A stretch of DNA of 64,000 nt from Dicyema japonicum (lineage: Eukaryota; Dicyemida; Rhombozoa; Dicyemidae), in the NCBI GenBank assembly GCA_011109175.1, contig RDEW01000036.1, forward strand, positions 408,260 through 472,259, in the 5' to 3' direction. Of this stretch, positions 10,030 to 19,896 are shown one piece after another. The translations under genes and the position numbers were made by a program. How positions within the stretch are numbered: the stretch's first letter is position 1; every line of letters begins with the position of its first letter. The notes under the pieces were generated by a model, which was not told the DNA's origin, made no database searches, and saw only the letters and a program-made list of their open reading frames with translations.

Positions 10030-11590
10030 AGGCGCAGATGATGGATACTTAAAACTAGCTAAAAAAATAGTATGGAATAATGTAAAGCCAAAGCCACGCA
10101 TTCATATTCTTATGGGAAATTTGGAAGTGCTTTTTTACTAACTGAATAACTAAACTATTATGTTAAGGTTCTACTTCAATAAGTAAGTGAAAATTATTCC
10201 CTGATTTAGTTTAAATCCAAAAATCAGAAATTTATTTAATTATGTAGAAAAATTATTTTTCCATTTGAATATTTTTATTAAAATAAAACAATAAAACAAA
10301 CACAAGACAATTTTTTATTTTTGGCACTCAACTTAGAAAAAAACTCTATAAATAACATCTTACATAATATGGAAAGAATTCATTCATTTAGTTACTTATT
10401 AATTAATTTAGTTTTTTCAGCATCTCGAGGTTTTCCGGCAAGGATAGGTTCTATCGCGGGCTTAGTAGCCATTAGATTTTTCGACTAACAGTGAAAACAC
10501 TTTATATGAATTTTGTCGACCTCAAATCTCGAATTTCCGTAAATTTTACTTTTTGGGAGACTGCATAGTAAATCGGATTCGAAATTGATGTTCATATTAC
10601 TATCATGAAAATACTACCTCGATCATTTTTACTTTCAGTTCTCTCTCTTGAATCGAAACGCTTCAGTCCCCAGTAAAAACAGTGGTTCTCTCCAATGATC
10701 GACTACTCATTTACTATGTGCGTCCTTTTGTCGTTATTTTTTCGACATTTGTCAATAAGATGAATGGATCTCACTAAGCTCACGAGTAAGAATTACATGG
10801 CTCGATGTACTGTATTTACATTTTTCTTAGATAGGATGATGAGATCTTCCATATCTCTGAAATGCTTTTAAGTAGGTTAACCTCACATTTTGCCAGAGAA
10901 TTTTCGATGTGCCATGAGAAGCACATTTGACTGAGTGAACAGGAAAAATTATTAAACAAAAATAATATTTAATTATTTATTTCAATGACACCTTGAAGCT
11001 ACTCATAGTAGGAGAACTCTGTGGTAATAAGAACAACTTGTTATCTAAGAAGCTACCCAGAAAAGGACGTTCACAGTGATGGAACGATAGACTTTTGGAG
11101 AGAAATAATCCACGCCAACTTCTTCAATTCTACGTACTTGATTAGCAATAATGAAGACCCCCTGGAGCTAAACGTTCTATTGAAGTCAGTCTCCTATACC
11201 AACTGGTCCACACTTTCGACTTATTTTGCACGAAGATAAAACCTATCAGATGCATTTAAAATGCAGTCGCTATATACACCTGAGCGTTACAGACTGATTT
11301 TATTGGCAACTTATCTGCCACCTTTAACCTGAAGCTTCAACGAAAATGCTCGATAGGTAAAATTATCGCGATTTTAATACATACTTGACATTCTAATAAC
11401 ACAGGTTTTACTGTCCCTCTGGTCCTCCCCGAGCTCATTTTTGGAAATTGCCTTATCGCTTAGCCAATTTACTCCCAGTCAATCTCCAAAATGACACTGT
11501 TATCCGATCAATCAATATATGGTCTTACATTATAAAATTGTCAGGATGAATTACTAATACACAACTTTTAGTGTAATTAAACACATTTTT
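10030..11590. other. Non-coding stretch of repeat unit A and its right flank
   Basis: I see no convincing gene here. A short frame at about 10,370-10,487 ends in FPARIGSIAGLVAIRFFD and is kept in unit B (GFPARIGLIAGLVAISFFD). It is a hydrophobic, signal-anchor-like segment with no family assigned. The frame at 11,021-11,239 contains YTNWSTLSTYFARR, which weakly resembles LINE linker segments such as KADWSNFKLFI. Confidence 0.4.
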
Positions 11591-11950
11591 AATTTATGTT
11601 AATGAATGATTAAGCTTGATGATCGGTTCTCTCATCAGGATCTCATACAAAGAATCTACAAGAAATAGGGATGTAAGATGATAGAATATCGCTGGCACAT
11701 CCTGAAGATGGAGTTGACCTAACGGAGCAATGGAAGTCTACTCTTTCGCCTAGAGGGCCGTTTTCGTGGAAAGTCTAGGATAACTTTGACATTCGTGTTA
11801 CAAAAGGACTTAAAATCGTAAAATGATAATTAAAATCCGCTGACGTCCTGGACACACTAAGAACGGTAGATAATAGAGGTGTGGAAGAGATTGACTTCCA
11901 AATTCGATGTCAATAAATGGCTTTCGTGGTAGTTCTAATAATACCATTTT
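11590..11950 (+). repeat. Duplicated RTE-like C-terminal fragment, copy 1
   Basis: This segment is repeated almost unchanged at 14,190-14,545, starting around TTAAGCTTGATGATCGGTTC and running through GGCACATCCTGAAGATGGAG. Translated, it retains RIYKK, a WHILKMEL segment (degenerate GHVLRM) and LQKDLK, in the order found near the end of RTE-1. It is therefore a duplicated LINE remnant. Confidence 0.7.
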
Positions 11951-11992
11951 TAATTTCCAATGGATTTTATTCCATCATGACCACCTACATTC

Positions 11993-12130
11993 TGCCATTC
12001 TTCAATGGGGACACCGCCAGTCAATCGGGTCTCTTACTCTTTGTCATTCCCAAATGGAGACATCGTAGGTCAATCGGGCCTCATATACTTTGTCATTCCC
12101 AAATGGGGACATCGTAAGTCAATCGGGAAA
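11993..12130. repeat. Minisatellite, about 50-bp unit, three copies
   Basis: The imperfect tandem unit contains TTTGTCATTCCCAAATGGGG followed by ACATCGTAAGTCAATCGGG. Two units are close and the first is degenerate. It keeps a short frame open by chance and is not a gene. Confidence 0.8.
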
Positions 12131-12273
12131 CCCATCGTCTTTAAACCAGACATACTGAAAGTCAAAGACTCTGCATGTTTGTGAATCGCACAACCAGCTA
12201 ACAATCTCCGTCAGAAATATTAAATAAAATGTTATGGTTTAACGATGGGCTTATTCATTTAAATGAAAAATTA

Positions 12274-13150
12274 TTATAAATTATCATCCAATTTTACTTT
12301 GTTTTGGGTTCTTTGGCGAGAATATCGGGAAGAATTGTGCAATCTAGGGTTTGGGTTAGCACTGTGGCGATTTCGACTTCTTCTGGAAGAGAAACTCATG
12401 TTGCAGCCAGGAACTGTACAAAAATGATTTTCATGCAGATGAATCGCACTCACGTGGATTTTTAAGGCTCCTCTATCACAGAATGTCTTTTCACAACCTT
12501 TGCAGACAATTCTCTTCTTTCCGGACTCTTCGATGATTCCGCCATAGTAATTTTTGCTTATTTTTTCCATTTGAACCAAATCTGCTGAATATACAGTGTT
12601 ATTGGACATATTTTGGGTCTGAATCTGAAAATTGTTGTTTTCCGGAACAGAATGGGGAAATTTTTGAGGTTCCACGCTGTTTGGCAGGAAACTTCTTAAA
12701 TTGGACAGGTTTTGGTCCAAAATGATAAAATTTTTGTTTTGAACATCCAAGTTGAACAAATTGTAATATTGGCAAGTCAGACTCAGTAAAATATTTCTGA
12801 AATTCTGAATATTCAAGATTGTTTGGTTGTGGCAATTATTTCGAATGTTCTCGACGTAGTTAGCTAAGTTGATGGACTCAATCTTCTCCAAAATCAGTTT
12901 CTCCTCTTCGGTGATATCGTAGATGGGAGGGAATTTGGAACATTCTAGAATCCAAAATTGTACTTTACCTCGAAACTTCGAATCATCATTTCACTCGTCC
13001 ACCCAAATTTGGAGATCCTCTCCAATAGTTGGTCATGTCTGTATAGCAGTGCCATGAATCGGCAAAAAGGCAACAGATTAGGCGGGATTTTACTGTTATT
13101 TATTAAAATAAAGACGAATGTTACAGAACAGGTCACCAAAGGGTGACAAC
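12274..13150 (-). CDS. Disco/basonuclin-type C2H2 zinc-finger protein (3' exons)
   Basis: This is a host transcription-factor gene. The last exon (12,944-12,274) encodes [37 protein letters not shown] and ANPNPRLH, a paired-finger signature diagnostic of the disconnected/basonuclin family. The upstream part supplies the family's N-terminal segment: [20 protein letters not shown] then ISKFGWT, and [12 protein letters not shown] further on. Joining needs a 32-nt GT-AG intron (12,976-12,945) and a 37-nt GT-AG intron (13,129-13,093); both keep the family alignment (FGDLKIPPN, then [14 protein letters not shown]). The stretch between the N-terminal segment and the fingers is Asn/Gln-rich. Exons upstream of about 13,150 are not resolved, so the start codon is unknown. 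It acts presumably in the nucleus as a DNA-binding regulator. Confidence 0.85.
12945..12976 (-). other. Ultra-short GT-AG intron in the disco/basonuclin-like gene
   Basis: A 32-nt intron inferred from the reading frame: donor GTTTCG after the CGA-A of MMIR, acceptor TTCTAG. Splicing brings [15 protein letters not shown] into frame. A longer alternative donor (GTGAAA, 50 nt) uses the same acceptor and also keeps frame. Confidence 0.6.
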
Positions 13151-13404
13151 CTTCAAAATTTACTAGAAATAATATTGGGGGAATACCGTGACTAAATAAA
13201 AAATGATCACAAATTCGAGGATATTATTCTGATCCGAGCTAAAAGAACTGCAGTTTCTGCATATCTGGCATGGCAAAATAGTCTAAAGTATTTTTAATAT
13301 TATGTTTCATAATAAATCTACGGAAAGGCATAGCTTTGGAAATTAGAATATCTTCCAAACTTGTCACTGTCCTACAGCAATCAACCAGCGTGTTGACAAG
13401 ACTT

Positions 13405-13565
13405 AAGTGCGTAGCCAGTGCTGATGCCCAAACTAAAGTGACTAAGTAGCCTGACTAAGTAGCGTGGTCTCCTAAGTTTCCGGGGCTAATGGCCAAACTA
13501 AAGCGACTAAGTAGAATTTGTAAGTAGCGTGGTCTCCTATTTTGCCAAGGTTAAAGGCCAACTAA
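13405..13565. repeat. Imperfect tandem duplication, about 75-bp unit
   Basis: Two imperfect copies contain the motifs ACTAAAGxGACTAAGTAG, GTAGCGTGGTCTCCTA and GGxxAAxGGCCAA. The repeat is non-coding. Confidence 0.65.
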
Positions 13566-14189
13566 GATCTCATGTGATATTTAGTGTCTCGCGACTTTAA
13601 AATAAATCAAATGAGTTCATCGGCAAGTAATGAACTATGCGAACATGCTTAAAGCTGTGAATCAGTATAACCGCAAACATTATAAAGACTGGGGGAAATG
13701 GTGTGGATTACCTCATATTGTGCTCTTGACTCCATAATTCGATGGATGCATTCAAAGAACTCGAGACTAAATACGAAAATTGATTTTAAATGCAGCGCAA
13801 ACAATCATATCAATGTCAAGAGAATCGACAATCATTTTGCCTTCATGGTTGCCCTGTTATCTAATTTTACATTTTTTGACTTTGAGTCCACAAATCACCC
13901 CCGAAATCAAAACGTCGTTCCGTGGTTGAAAAGGAAAAAACTGGGAGATACGAGTAACGTCGTGTAGTGAGATAAAAGACAATTTTAATGGTAGCTGTGC
14001 TTTCTGTCAATTGAAATGTCATTATTATATTTATATGACATCTATTAGATCCAGAATTGACTAATTGAAACTAAGCACTAATGGAACTTTAATGTATCTG
14101 TCTTATTTGTCATTTACTAGTGAATTAGCCCTAACTTTGAACAATTTTGCATATAAATCAACTTTGAACAATTTGCATATTTTTTTTAA

Positions 14190-14545
14190 TTTATGTTAAT
14201 AAGTGATTAAGCTTGATGATCGGTTCTCTCATCAGGATCTCATACAAAAGAATCTACAAGAAATGGGGATGTAAGATGATAGAATATCGCTGGCACATCC
14301 TGAAGATGGAGTTGACCTAACGGAGCAATGGAAGACTACTCTTTCGCCGTTTTTGTGGAAAGTCTAGTATAACTTTGAGATTCGTTTTACAAAAGGACTT
14401 AAAATTGTAAAATGAGAATTAAAATCCGCTGACGTCCTGGACACAATAAGAACCGTAGATAATAGAAATGTAGAAGAAATTGACTTCCAAATTCGATGTC
14501 AATAAATGACTTTCGTGGAAGTTCTAATAATACCATTTTTAGTTT
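14190..14545 (+). repeat. Duplicated RTE-like C-terminal fragment, copy 2
   Basis: This is the second copy of the segment at 11,590-11,950, in the same orientation and with few differences, including loss of about 14 bp near 14,348. Confidence 0.7.
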
Positions 14546-14599
14546 CCAGTGGATTTCGAAAACGTCTATGTAAAAAATAAGGATTCGAAAACGTCTACG

Positions 14600-15240
14600 A
14601 GACTTCATCAATTCAAATGTCGGTAAATGGGTGAGTAAATCAAGCATTATTATCACCTGAGAAATTAATCACTCTCGCCAAACCATGGTCATGAAAAATC
14701 ATGTTGAGCCGAGAGAATAACAAAAACGTCATCTTCCTCCACTTGCCCATATCATAAGCAATCTTCCGTAGTCTATCTAGATCCTCTTCTTCTCTGAGAG
14801 GTTTCCCAATCATTTTTATGTCCCCGCAATCACCAAGGAACGTGCATGTTGTTCCCTGGTAGGAACGTGCATCATTTATCAGGTGTTTATCAGACTTTCG
14901 GCAGATAATGTAGTCGATTTGATTATATATATTCACGGTCTCTCCGACAGAGTTTTTTCTTTGTCCGTGCCACGTCGTCTTGTGGCAAGCTGAGTGCATA
15001 AAGGCCGTGTTGCACAGGAAAAGGCTATTTGCCTCGCAGAAGTTTACCAGAGAGGCTCCAGATGCATTTCTCTATTACTCGTCCACAGTGTGGTGCATAG
15101 ACATTTATGACGGTTAGTAGACTCTTGGACGGGCATAGTTCATTTAGTTTGACTTGTAGGACACATATTCGGTCGTTGACTCTCCAATAGCGATGTTTTT
15201 TGAGGTAATCCACGTGTAGGGCAAATCCCATGCCGTAGTG
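14600..15240 (-). pseudogene. RTE-2-like LINE lacking the RT core (endonuclease fused to C-terminus)
   Basis: On the minus strand, 15,240-14,850 encodes the second half of an RTE endonuclease nearly identical to RTE-1 (GFALHVDYLKK, INVYAPHCGRVI, then HKTTWHGQRKNSVGET and IDYIICRKSDKHL). Within the frame ending at 14,640, the endonuclease runs straight from RSYQGTT into EEEDLDRLRKIAYDMGKWRK, which is the extreme C-terminus of the family. The whole RT is missing and part of the endonuclease is deleted near 15,070. The 3' end (HDHGLARVINFSGD and the bases to 14,600) matches the minus-strand tails at 24,224-24,560 and 35,995-36,330. Such an internally deleted copy could only move with borrowed RT. 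Confidence 0.75.
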
Positions 15241-15464
15241 CTTGCATCCAGTAAGCTCTCAGGATGGTGAACGAAATTCCTCAAGCCAGCACACTCACAG
15301 AGATCTCACGTTCATGTAGAAATCCGCTTCCCTAGATGACTCCAAAATTCCAGCGTCGCAAGGGTAAGAGTAGCCAGATATTTCACCCGCGGGCTGAACA
15401 AACAAAAAATCCTCGGATAAGACCGCGTACTTTGCTCGTTTTGACCTTTCGGTCTTCTCACACC

Positions 15465-15650
15465 TGATAAATGATGCTCGACCAGCTGACCTACCACAGG
15501 ATCGTCATTGCAAAACTTTGTGTAAAAAAGCACCTGACTGGGAAAAAATACATTGAAAACGCGAAGAAGGCGAGACAAAGACCCAATATATACTTTCAGA
15601 CAGAAAAATTGTGGTTAGAGCCATCTTGTAGAGCCGGAATAACAATAAGA
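15465..15650 (+). pseudogene. RTE-1-like endonuclease fragment, opposite strand
   Basis: This fragment is nearly identical to about 770-965 of RTE-1 copy 1 (HRIVIAxLxVKKHLTGKKYI, then QRPNIYFQTEKLWLEP). It lies on the plus strand only 230 bp from the minus-strand endonuclease of the RT-less copy. It covers the region just downstream of that copy's endonuclease segment, so the two may come from one rearranged insertion. Confidence 0.7.
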
Positions 15651-15939
15651 CAAGTAAAGAAGTACCAGGATGTGAACAAAAGAATAAACAGTATTATTGA
15701 AAAATATGATGAATACACTCCAGTAGAATTTTTGACTGCGCTTTCTCATAACCTTTAAGTAAATGTTTTTATCTTGAATTTTATCTCTGAATTTTAAAAC
15801 CAGAATATTCTGTCGGCAAATGTTTTGTCGGCCTAATATCTATCGACCAAATGTCCGGACACAGAGATTGGATACCTTATCCATTCATGGTGAGGCAATG
15901 GACGCACCCACTTACTTTATTCACGTTGGGAGACAATAT

Positions 15940-16150
15940 TATAATAATAGCTATATTCACGGTGCCGTGGTATTAGATCCGCATAGGCAGGACACACACT
16001 TCATTTAAGTAAAGAGCAGTTAATTTAACTAATCGTAGAACCAAAGAATGATCTTCACTTCAATTTTCTATTTCTTGTGTGTGGGTCCTTTCTAGACAAT
16101 CCAGTTCCGCAGTGAGTATCCACTGATGACGGCGTCACTCGTCAAACCTA
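15940..16150 (-). mobile_element. tRNA-derived SINE, 5'-truncated copy
   Basis: The body and tail match the other SINEs: GCATAGGCAGGACACACACTT near the 3' end, then TTCTAGACAATCCAG and GATGACGGCGTCACTCGTC. The tRNA-like head is missing, and the 3' end with a degenerate AAT tail lies at the left. The small plus-strand frame over it is not a gene. Confidence 0.8.
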
Positions 16151-16599
16151 GAACAAATAAGATAACAAATGATCCTCCTAAATGCTTCGGCACTTTCTTC
16201 TTTTATTATTTTCGGCGTGCTTTTTTCTGAGAGTACGTTTCAACATCTATCCACTGGCAAAAGAGAAAGTCGTCATTCTGTCGTGGTGTTTGCCATCGCT
16301 CCGGAAGACATCATTCAGTTCCAACTTTTATTTAAAATATTTTCTTAAAAGTTACAGAACGAATGTTTAAAGAACCATTGCGTCTATGCGTTCCCTACTC
16401 ACTATTTCTGACAGATTGTTTCAACGAACTACATCATGAATAGGATCACCACTCTATGTGTGTAACCGACAAATATATTGACTTCAATTTTTATAACTCT
16501 CCGATGCGCTGTCATGTACTTAACTCATAAGCGGATTCATATCCTTTGGGATTATTCCCAGCCCCATTGAAGAAACAAAGTCGTATGGCCTAATATGCA

Positions 16600-17110
16600 A
16601 TATTATTCTTTTAAATAAGCTATTACGACAATGTTCATTATTAATGGCAAAGTTGATCGTGACTTCATTCTAACAGGCTTTGAGTTAAAGAAATATGATA
16701 ACATCAAGCAGGTACGGCATGATTTTTCCGTAATATGTTCCCAAATAATCCTTATCGGGTTTTTTAATAATTATATTCAGATGCTTAGATTTGAAAGCTG
16801 TGTGTAATAGTCTTGGTTTTGTTACAACCATTAGCTATTGTATCCCTTTAGTGTCCTTACTTGTTTTCCGTGAACAACATTAAGTTATCAACACATGTCC
16901 CAGTTAGTCCCCACGTTCCCGAGTTGTAAAGAAGTATGGTAGGACAATATTTTTCATTGCTGAACATCTTCACATTCGCCCAGCAAACATTCGAAATTTT
17001 TTGCTCATTTACAAATTTCATCGGTAAGTTTGCTTCCTGTTTGATTTTAATAAGCTCAGTATTTTGTACGTTCATTTTCAGGAACCACTCTCCAAACACT
17101 CCGGGTGCTA
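16600..17110 (-). pseudogene. RTE-like LINE fragment with internal deletion
   Basis: The minus frame 17,099-16,857 reads GEWFLKMNVQNTELIKIKQE, then jumps over most of the linker to ILLYNSGTWGLTG. Both blocks align with the post-YADD region of RTE-1 (KWFLSVNVNKTEITEIK and ILLYNAGTWG). Sequence further left parallels 7430-7620 of repeat unit A. The copy is old and inactive. Confidence 0.65.
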
Positions 17111-17389
17111 TTTAAGAGCAATTCTGATATCATTGATTTCCTCGAAAACAATATCAGGTCATCGCTTATAGTGATTCCTACATAAATGTAGGACAAATGG
17201 TTAGCTCTCAGGTCAGGAAGAGTAGTTTCAGATAAATAACAAAAGAATTGGTTAGTGAGCCAACTTCTGGAATACTAATGTGCGTGATAAATTTGCGAGA
17301 GCGCTTTTAGCCAACCCAGACAATCAATTCCGTGTTTGAAAGTAGAACCCTTATCATCCTAAACTATTTTCGTCTAGCAACGTTTTTAG

Positions 17390-17650
17390 CCCTTTTTCTG
17401 AATTCACTTAAAAAATCGATTTTTGTACATTTTGACCTTAAACAAATTGGAAAACCCTGTAAATTGGGTGAATTTTATTAAATTATTTTTCATTTTATTA
17501 ATATACACCAACATTTTATTTTATAAAATTATTACTAAATTTGTGACCTGTGACAACGACTCCAGGTTGAGAACGATCCGTAAAATCGATTTAACCGTTA
17601 AAGCCGTTTAACCGTATGACCGAAAGTAACGATTACTGGTCGAGAAGGTT
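17390..17650. repeat. Diverged terminal piece related to the inverted-repeat element and R1
   Basis: GTAAATTGGGTGAATTTTATTAAATTATTTTTC resembles the arm at about 8355-8390. It is followed by AGGTTGAGAACGATCCGTAA, close to the AGGTTAAGTACGATCCGTAAAATCG found on the minus strand at about 19,340. This suggests an old truncated copy. Confidence 0.45.
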
Positions 17651-17749
17651 AAATACGACCCATTAAGTATCGGAACTTAACAAACCATTATATTACTGCT
17701 GCTCAAACAGTAAAACAAGAGAGACAACAACAATCTTTATTTAAGCGAA

Positions 17750-18080
17750 TTATAGGAGTTATTTAAGAGGTTTATGCGAGTCCGCCTATGCGGCCTGGAC
17801 TCTTCCGACGTACCTCATCCCCATTTTATTTTTATCCTATCGGTGGATCCCATCGATCCTCTTTTCCACAATGTATCTCACCGTAGTGAGAATTTTATCT
17901 TCTTCTATACTGAGGGTGTTGAATAGTTTTTTTCCCAAGGCCAGCTTTATTGCTGACCTTCTTGATTTTTCCATAAGTAGTATAATTCTATCTCTATGGC
18001 GTGAGAAAAACCATGCTTCACATCCATACAATGTCTTTATTAAAAAGTAAACTAACTGATTGTCGTCGTATGTACGCATG
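17750..18080 (-). pseudogene. RT C-terminal fragment of another LINE
   Basis: The minus frame contains LIKTLYGCEAWFFSRHRDRI followed by a basic helix (EKSRRSAIKLALGKKL) and TTVRYIVEKRIDGIH. The LYGCEAW motif followed by a basic region is typical after the RT core of RTE and related LINEs, but the sequence is not close to RTE-1. It is a short remnant only. Confidence 0.5.
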
Positions 18081-18273
18081 TTCCGAAATTCTTACACTTT
18101 GCTACATACTCCTCGTAAAACAAATATGAAATGTGATGTTGCTACATACTCCCGATGAATTATATTTATTAGATTCTTACACTTTGCTACAGAGTTTTTA
18201 TACTAATATTGACTAATAAAAAAGTAATCATTTTAAAATATTAACAACAAATTAATTTTAATCGAAAAATCGT

Positions 18274-19073
18274 TTATTCTGTATCTAAATTAACCAAGTC
18301 TCTGCTATTTTCTTTAAAAATAGTTCCATCTTCGCATTCACATATTATCATCCCAGTGGGAGATATTTTTTTAACGTAATAAATATTAATGTCCATATGC
18401 TCATTCAGAGCACCTCTACGAGTTTTTATATTTGTGTTAGTGCGTACTCTTCTAACAACCCTGTCTTCAATTTTGAAAACCTTTGTATCGTTTTTCCACA
18501 TTTTCTTTCTTAACATCTTATCCTCTGATAGATTGAAAACTCGACAACCTTAAATTCAATTTATTGAACCTTTCTCCTTTTAGCTTCATTTTCCGTCCAA
18601 AAAAGTAGCGAACTGACTTACATTCTTCTCTTCATCGTCTGTATCGAGTTGAAGGAATAATAAATTAATTCACCTTTCTCTGACTGAATACGCTCTGATA
18701 GGTGTTATCGCTGGTCTGGTATTTATAAGCTGTCTTGCTTGACATTGGGGATAGGATTTAATTACAGACATGACTTCACTTCTGCACGATCCATAAACAA
18801 GATCTTTCAGAAGAAAGAGCAGTCTCTCTCGACCAGGATGTCAATTTTTAGGTGTATATTTTCAATAAAAAGTTTCCTTTGCTCTACTTCTTCTGCAGCA
18901 AATGTACGCAATAGAATTCCGGATGTTTTGAAGTATAAAATATCTGACTTCGAATCAGACAATCGAAATGATGATGCCGTATTTTTAAAATTCAAAATAT
19001 TCTGTATCTTTCCATCAGGTAACACACCATCTTTGATAAAAGCAATAATATCATTGTTTCTCTCCAGCGTCAA
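18274..19073 (-). pseudogene. Integrase-like remnant (Ginger/KRBA2- or LTR-element type), core deleted
   Basis: Two minus-strand frames bracket a broken middle. The upstream one (19,073-18,807) has FIKDGVLPDGKIQNILNFKN, then ILYFKTSGILLRTFAAEE and a basic/acidic end, as in the zinc-binding N-terminal part of such integrases. The downstream one (18,516-18,274) has KVFKIEDRVVRRVRTNTNIK and ISPTGMIICECEDGTIFKEN, resembling the small beta-barrel after the catalytic core. The DDE core itself is not visible in the 290 bp between. Assignment rests on pattern recognition only. Confidence 0.4.
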
Positions 19074-19269
19074 AAGAAATAACTTATACCAACAACAAAA
19101 ACCAATATAACGTAGTGGTTTTTTCTTTTATTTCATTAGAAGTAAACCATTCTAAAAAAATTAAAATTTTCTATATAATTTAAATTTATAAAAAAATTTA
19201 AATCTAAATTAATGAATTCTGAGAATAATTAATTGAGAAAATTTTAATTTCTTACTTAGCTAACTAATA

Positions 19270-19890
19270 TATTTTTGCGGTTTTGCGTCGCAACGACGTA
19301 GTAACGGCAATATCGATTTTGATCGATTTTACGGATCGTACTTAACCTGAAATCGTAGTCAACCGATCACAATTATTACGAATTTGGAATGAATGTTAAT
19401 TTTCTAGCATTGGCGTATACTTGATTCTAAATATCTTACGGCGACTTCAAAACACTAAATTTGATCATGATCTCAATTTTTGTACTATGGGAATCATGTA
19501 TATCAATTGTAGTAAATATTAATTATTCATAGTCGCTGTTTGAATGATGAAAGCACAATAACTATAAACTCCCATACTTTCCCTCTACCATTTACGGATG
19601 TTTATCACATTTTTAAATTAACAAGCATTTGAGACAATGCAATTCACCCCATTGATCCCTTCGAATTTCAAATGCGTATGATATCGTATTTAGTATAGAC
19701 ATGTAGCACTGCATGATTATTCTTTACGTCTCAGAAATAAAATCTTGTAAATGTTCGAAAGTAATATATTTAGACAATACAGCAGGCCTACATGTAGTGC
19801 ATATGACTAATAATGTTATTTTAGACTGCAGTGTCATTGAGGACAGAAACAATGTACTTGGCATTTGCGGATTTTGATACTCGTATTTAA
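19270..19890 (-). repeat. Dispersed repeat R1, minus-strand copy
   Basis: The reverse complement of 34,840-35,260 with changes, extended on both sides. It includes GGCATTTGCGGATTTTG at one end (matching about 9105-9120) and CTAGCATTGGCGTATACTTG near 19,410. The outer end carries TACGGATCGTACTTAACCTG, shared with 17,560-17,590, which may mark the element terminus. Confidence 0.65.
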
Positions 19891-19896
19891 ACTAAC

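Larger units (their letters stand above)
6336..11129 (+). repeat. Long direct repeat, unit A
   Basis: The 4.8-kb stretch is repeated in the same orientation from 57,645 to the end of the window, with scattered substitutions and small indels. Shared landmarks run from GGTAGT...GAAGGAAAATACCC at the left edge to GACTTTTGGAGA near 11,090 (63,961 in unit B). The right edge lies beyond the window for unit B, so the full length of the repeat is not known. Unit A lacks the LINE inserted in unit B and keeps the empty site at 7045-7056. The content is itself repeat-derived: LINE fragments, then an inverted-repeat element. Confidence 0.9.
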
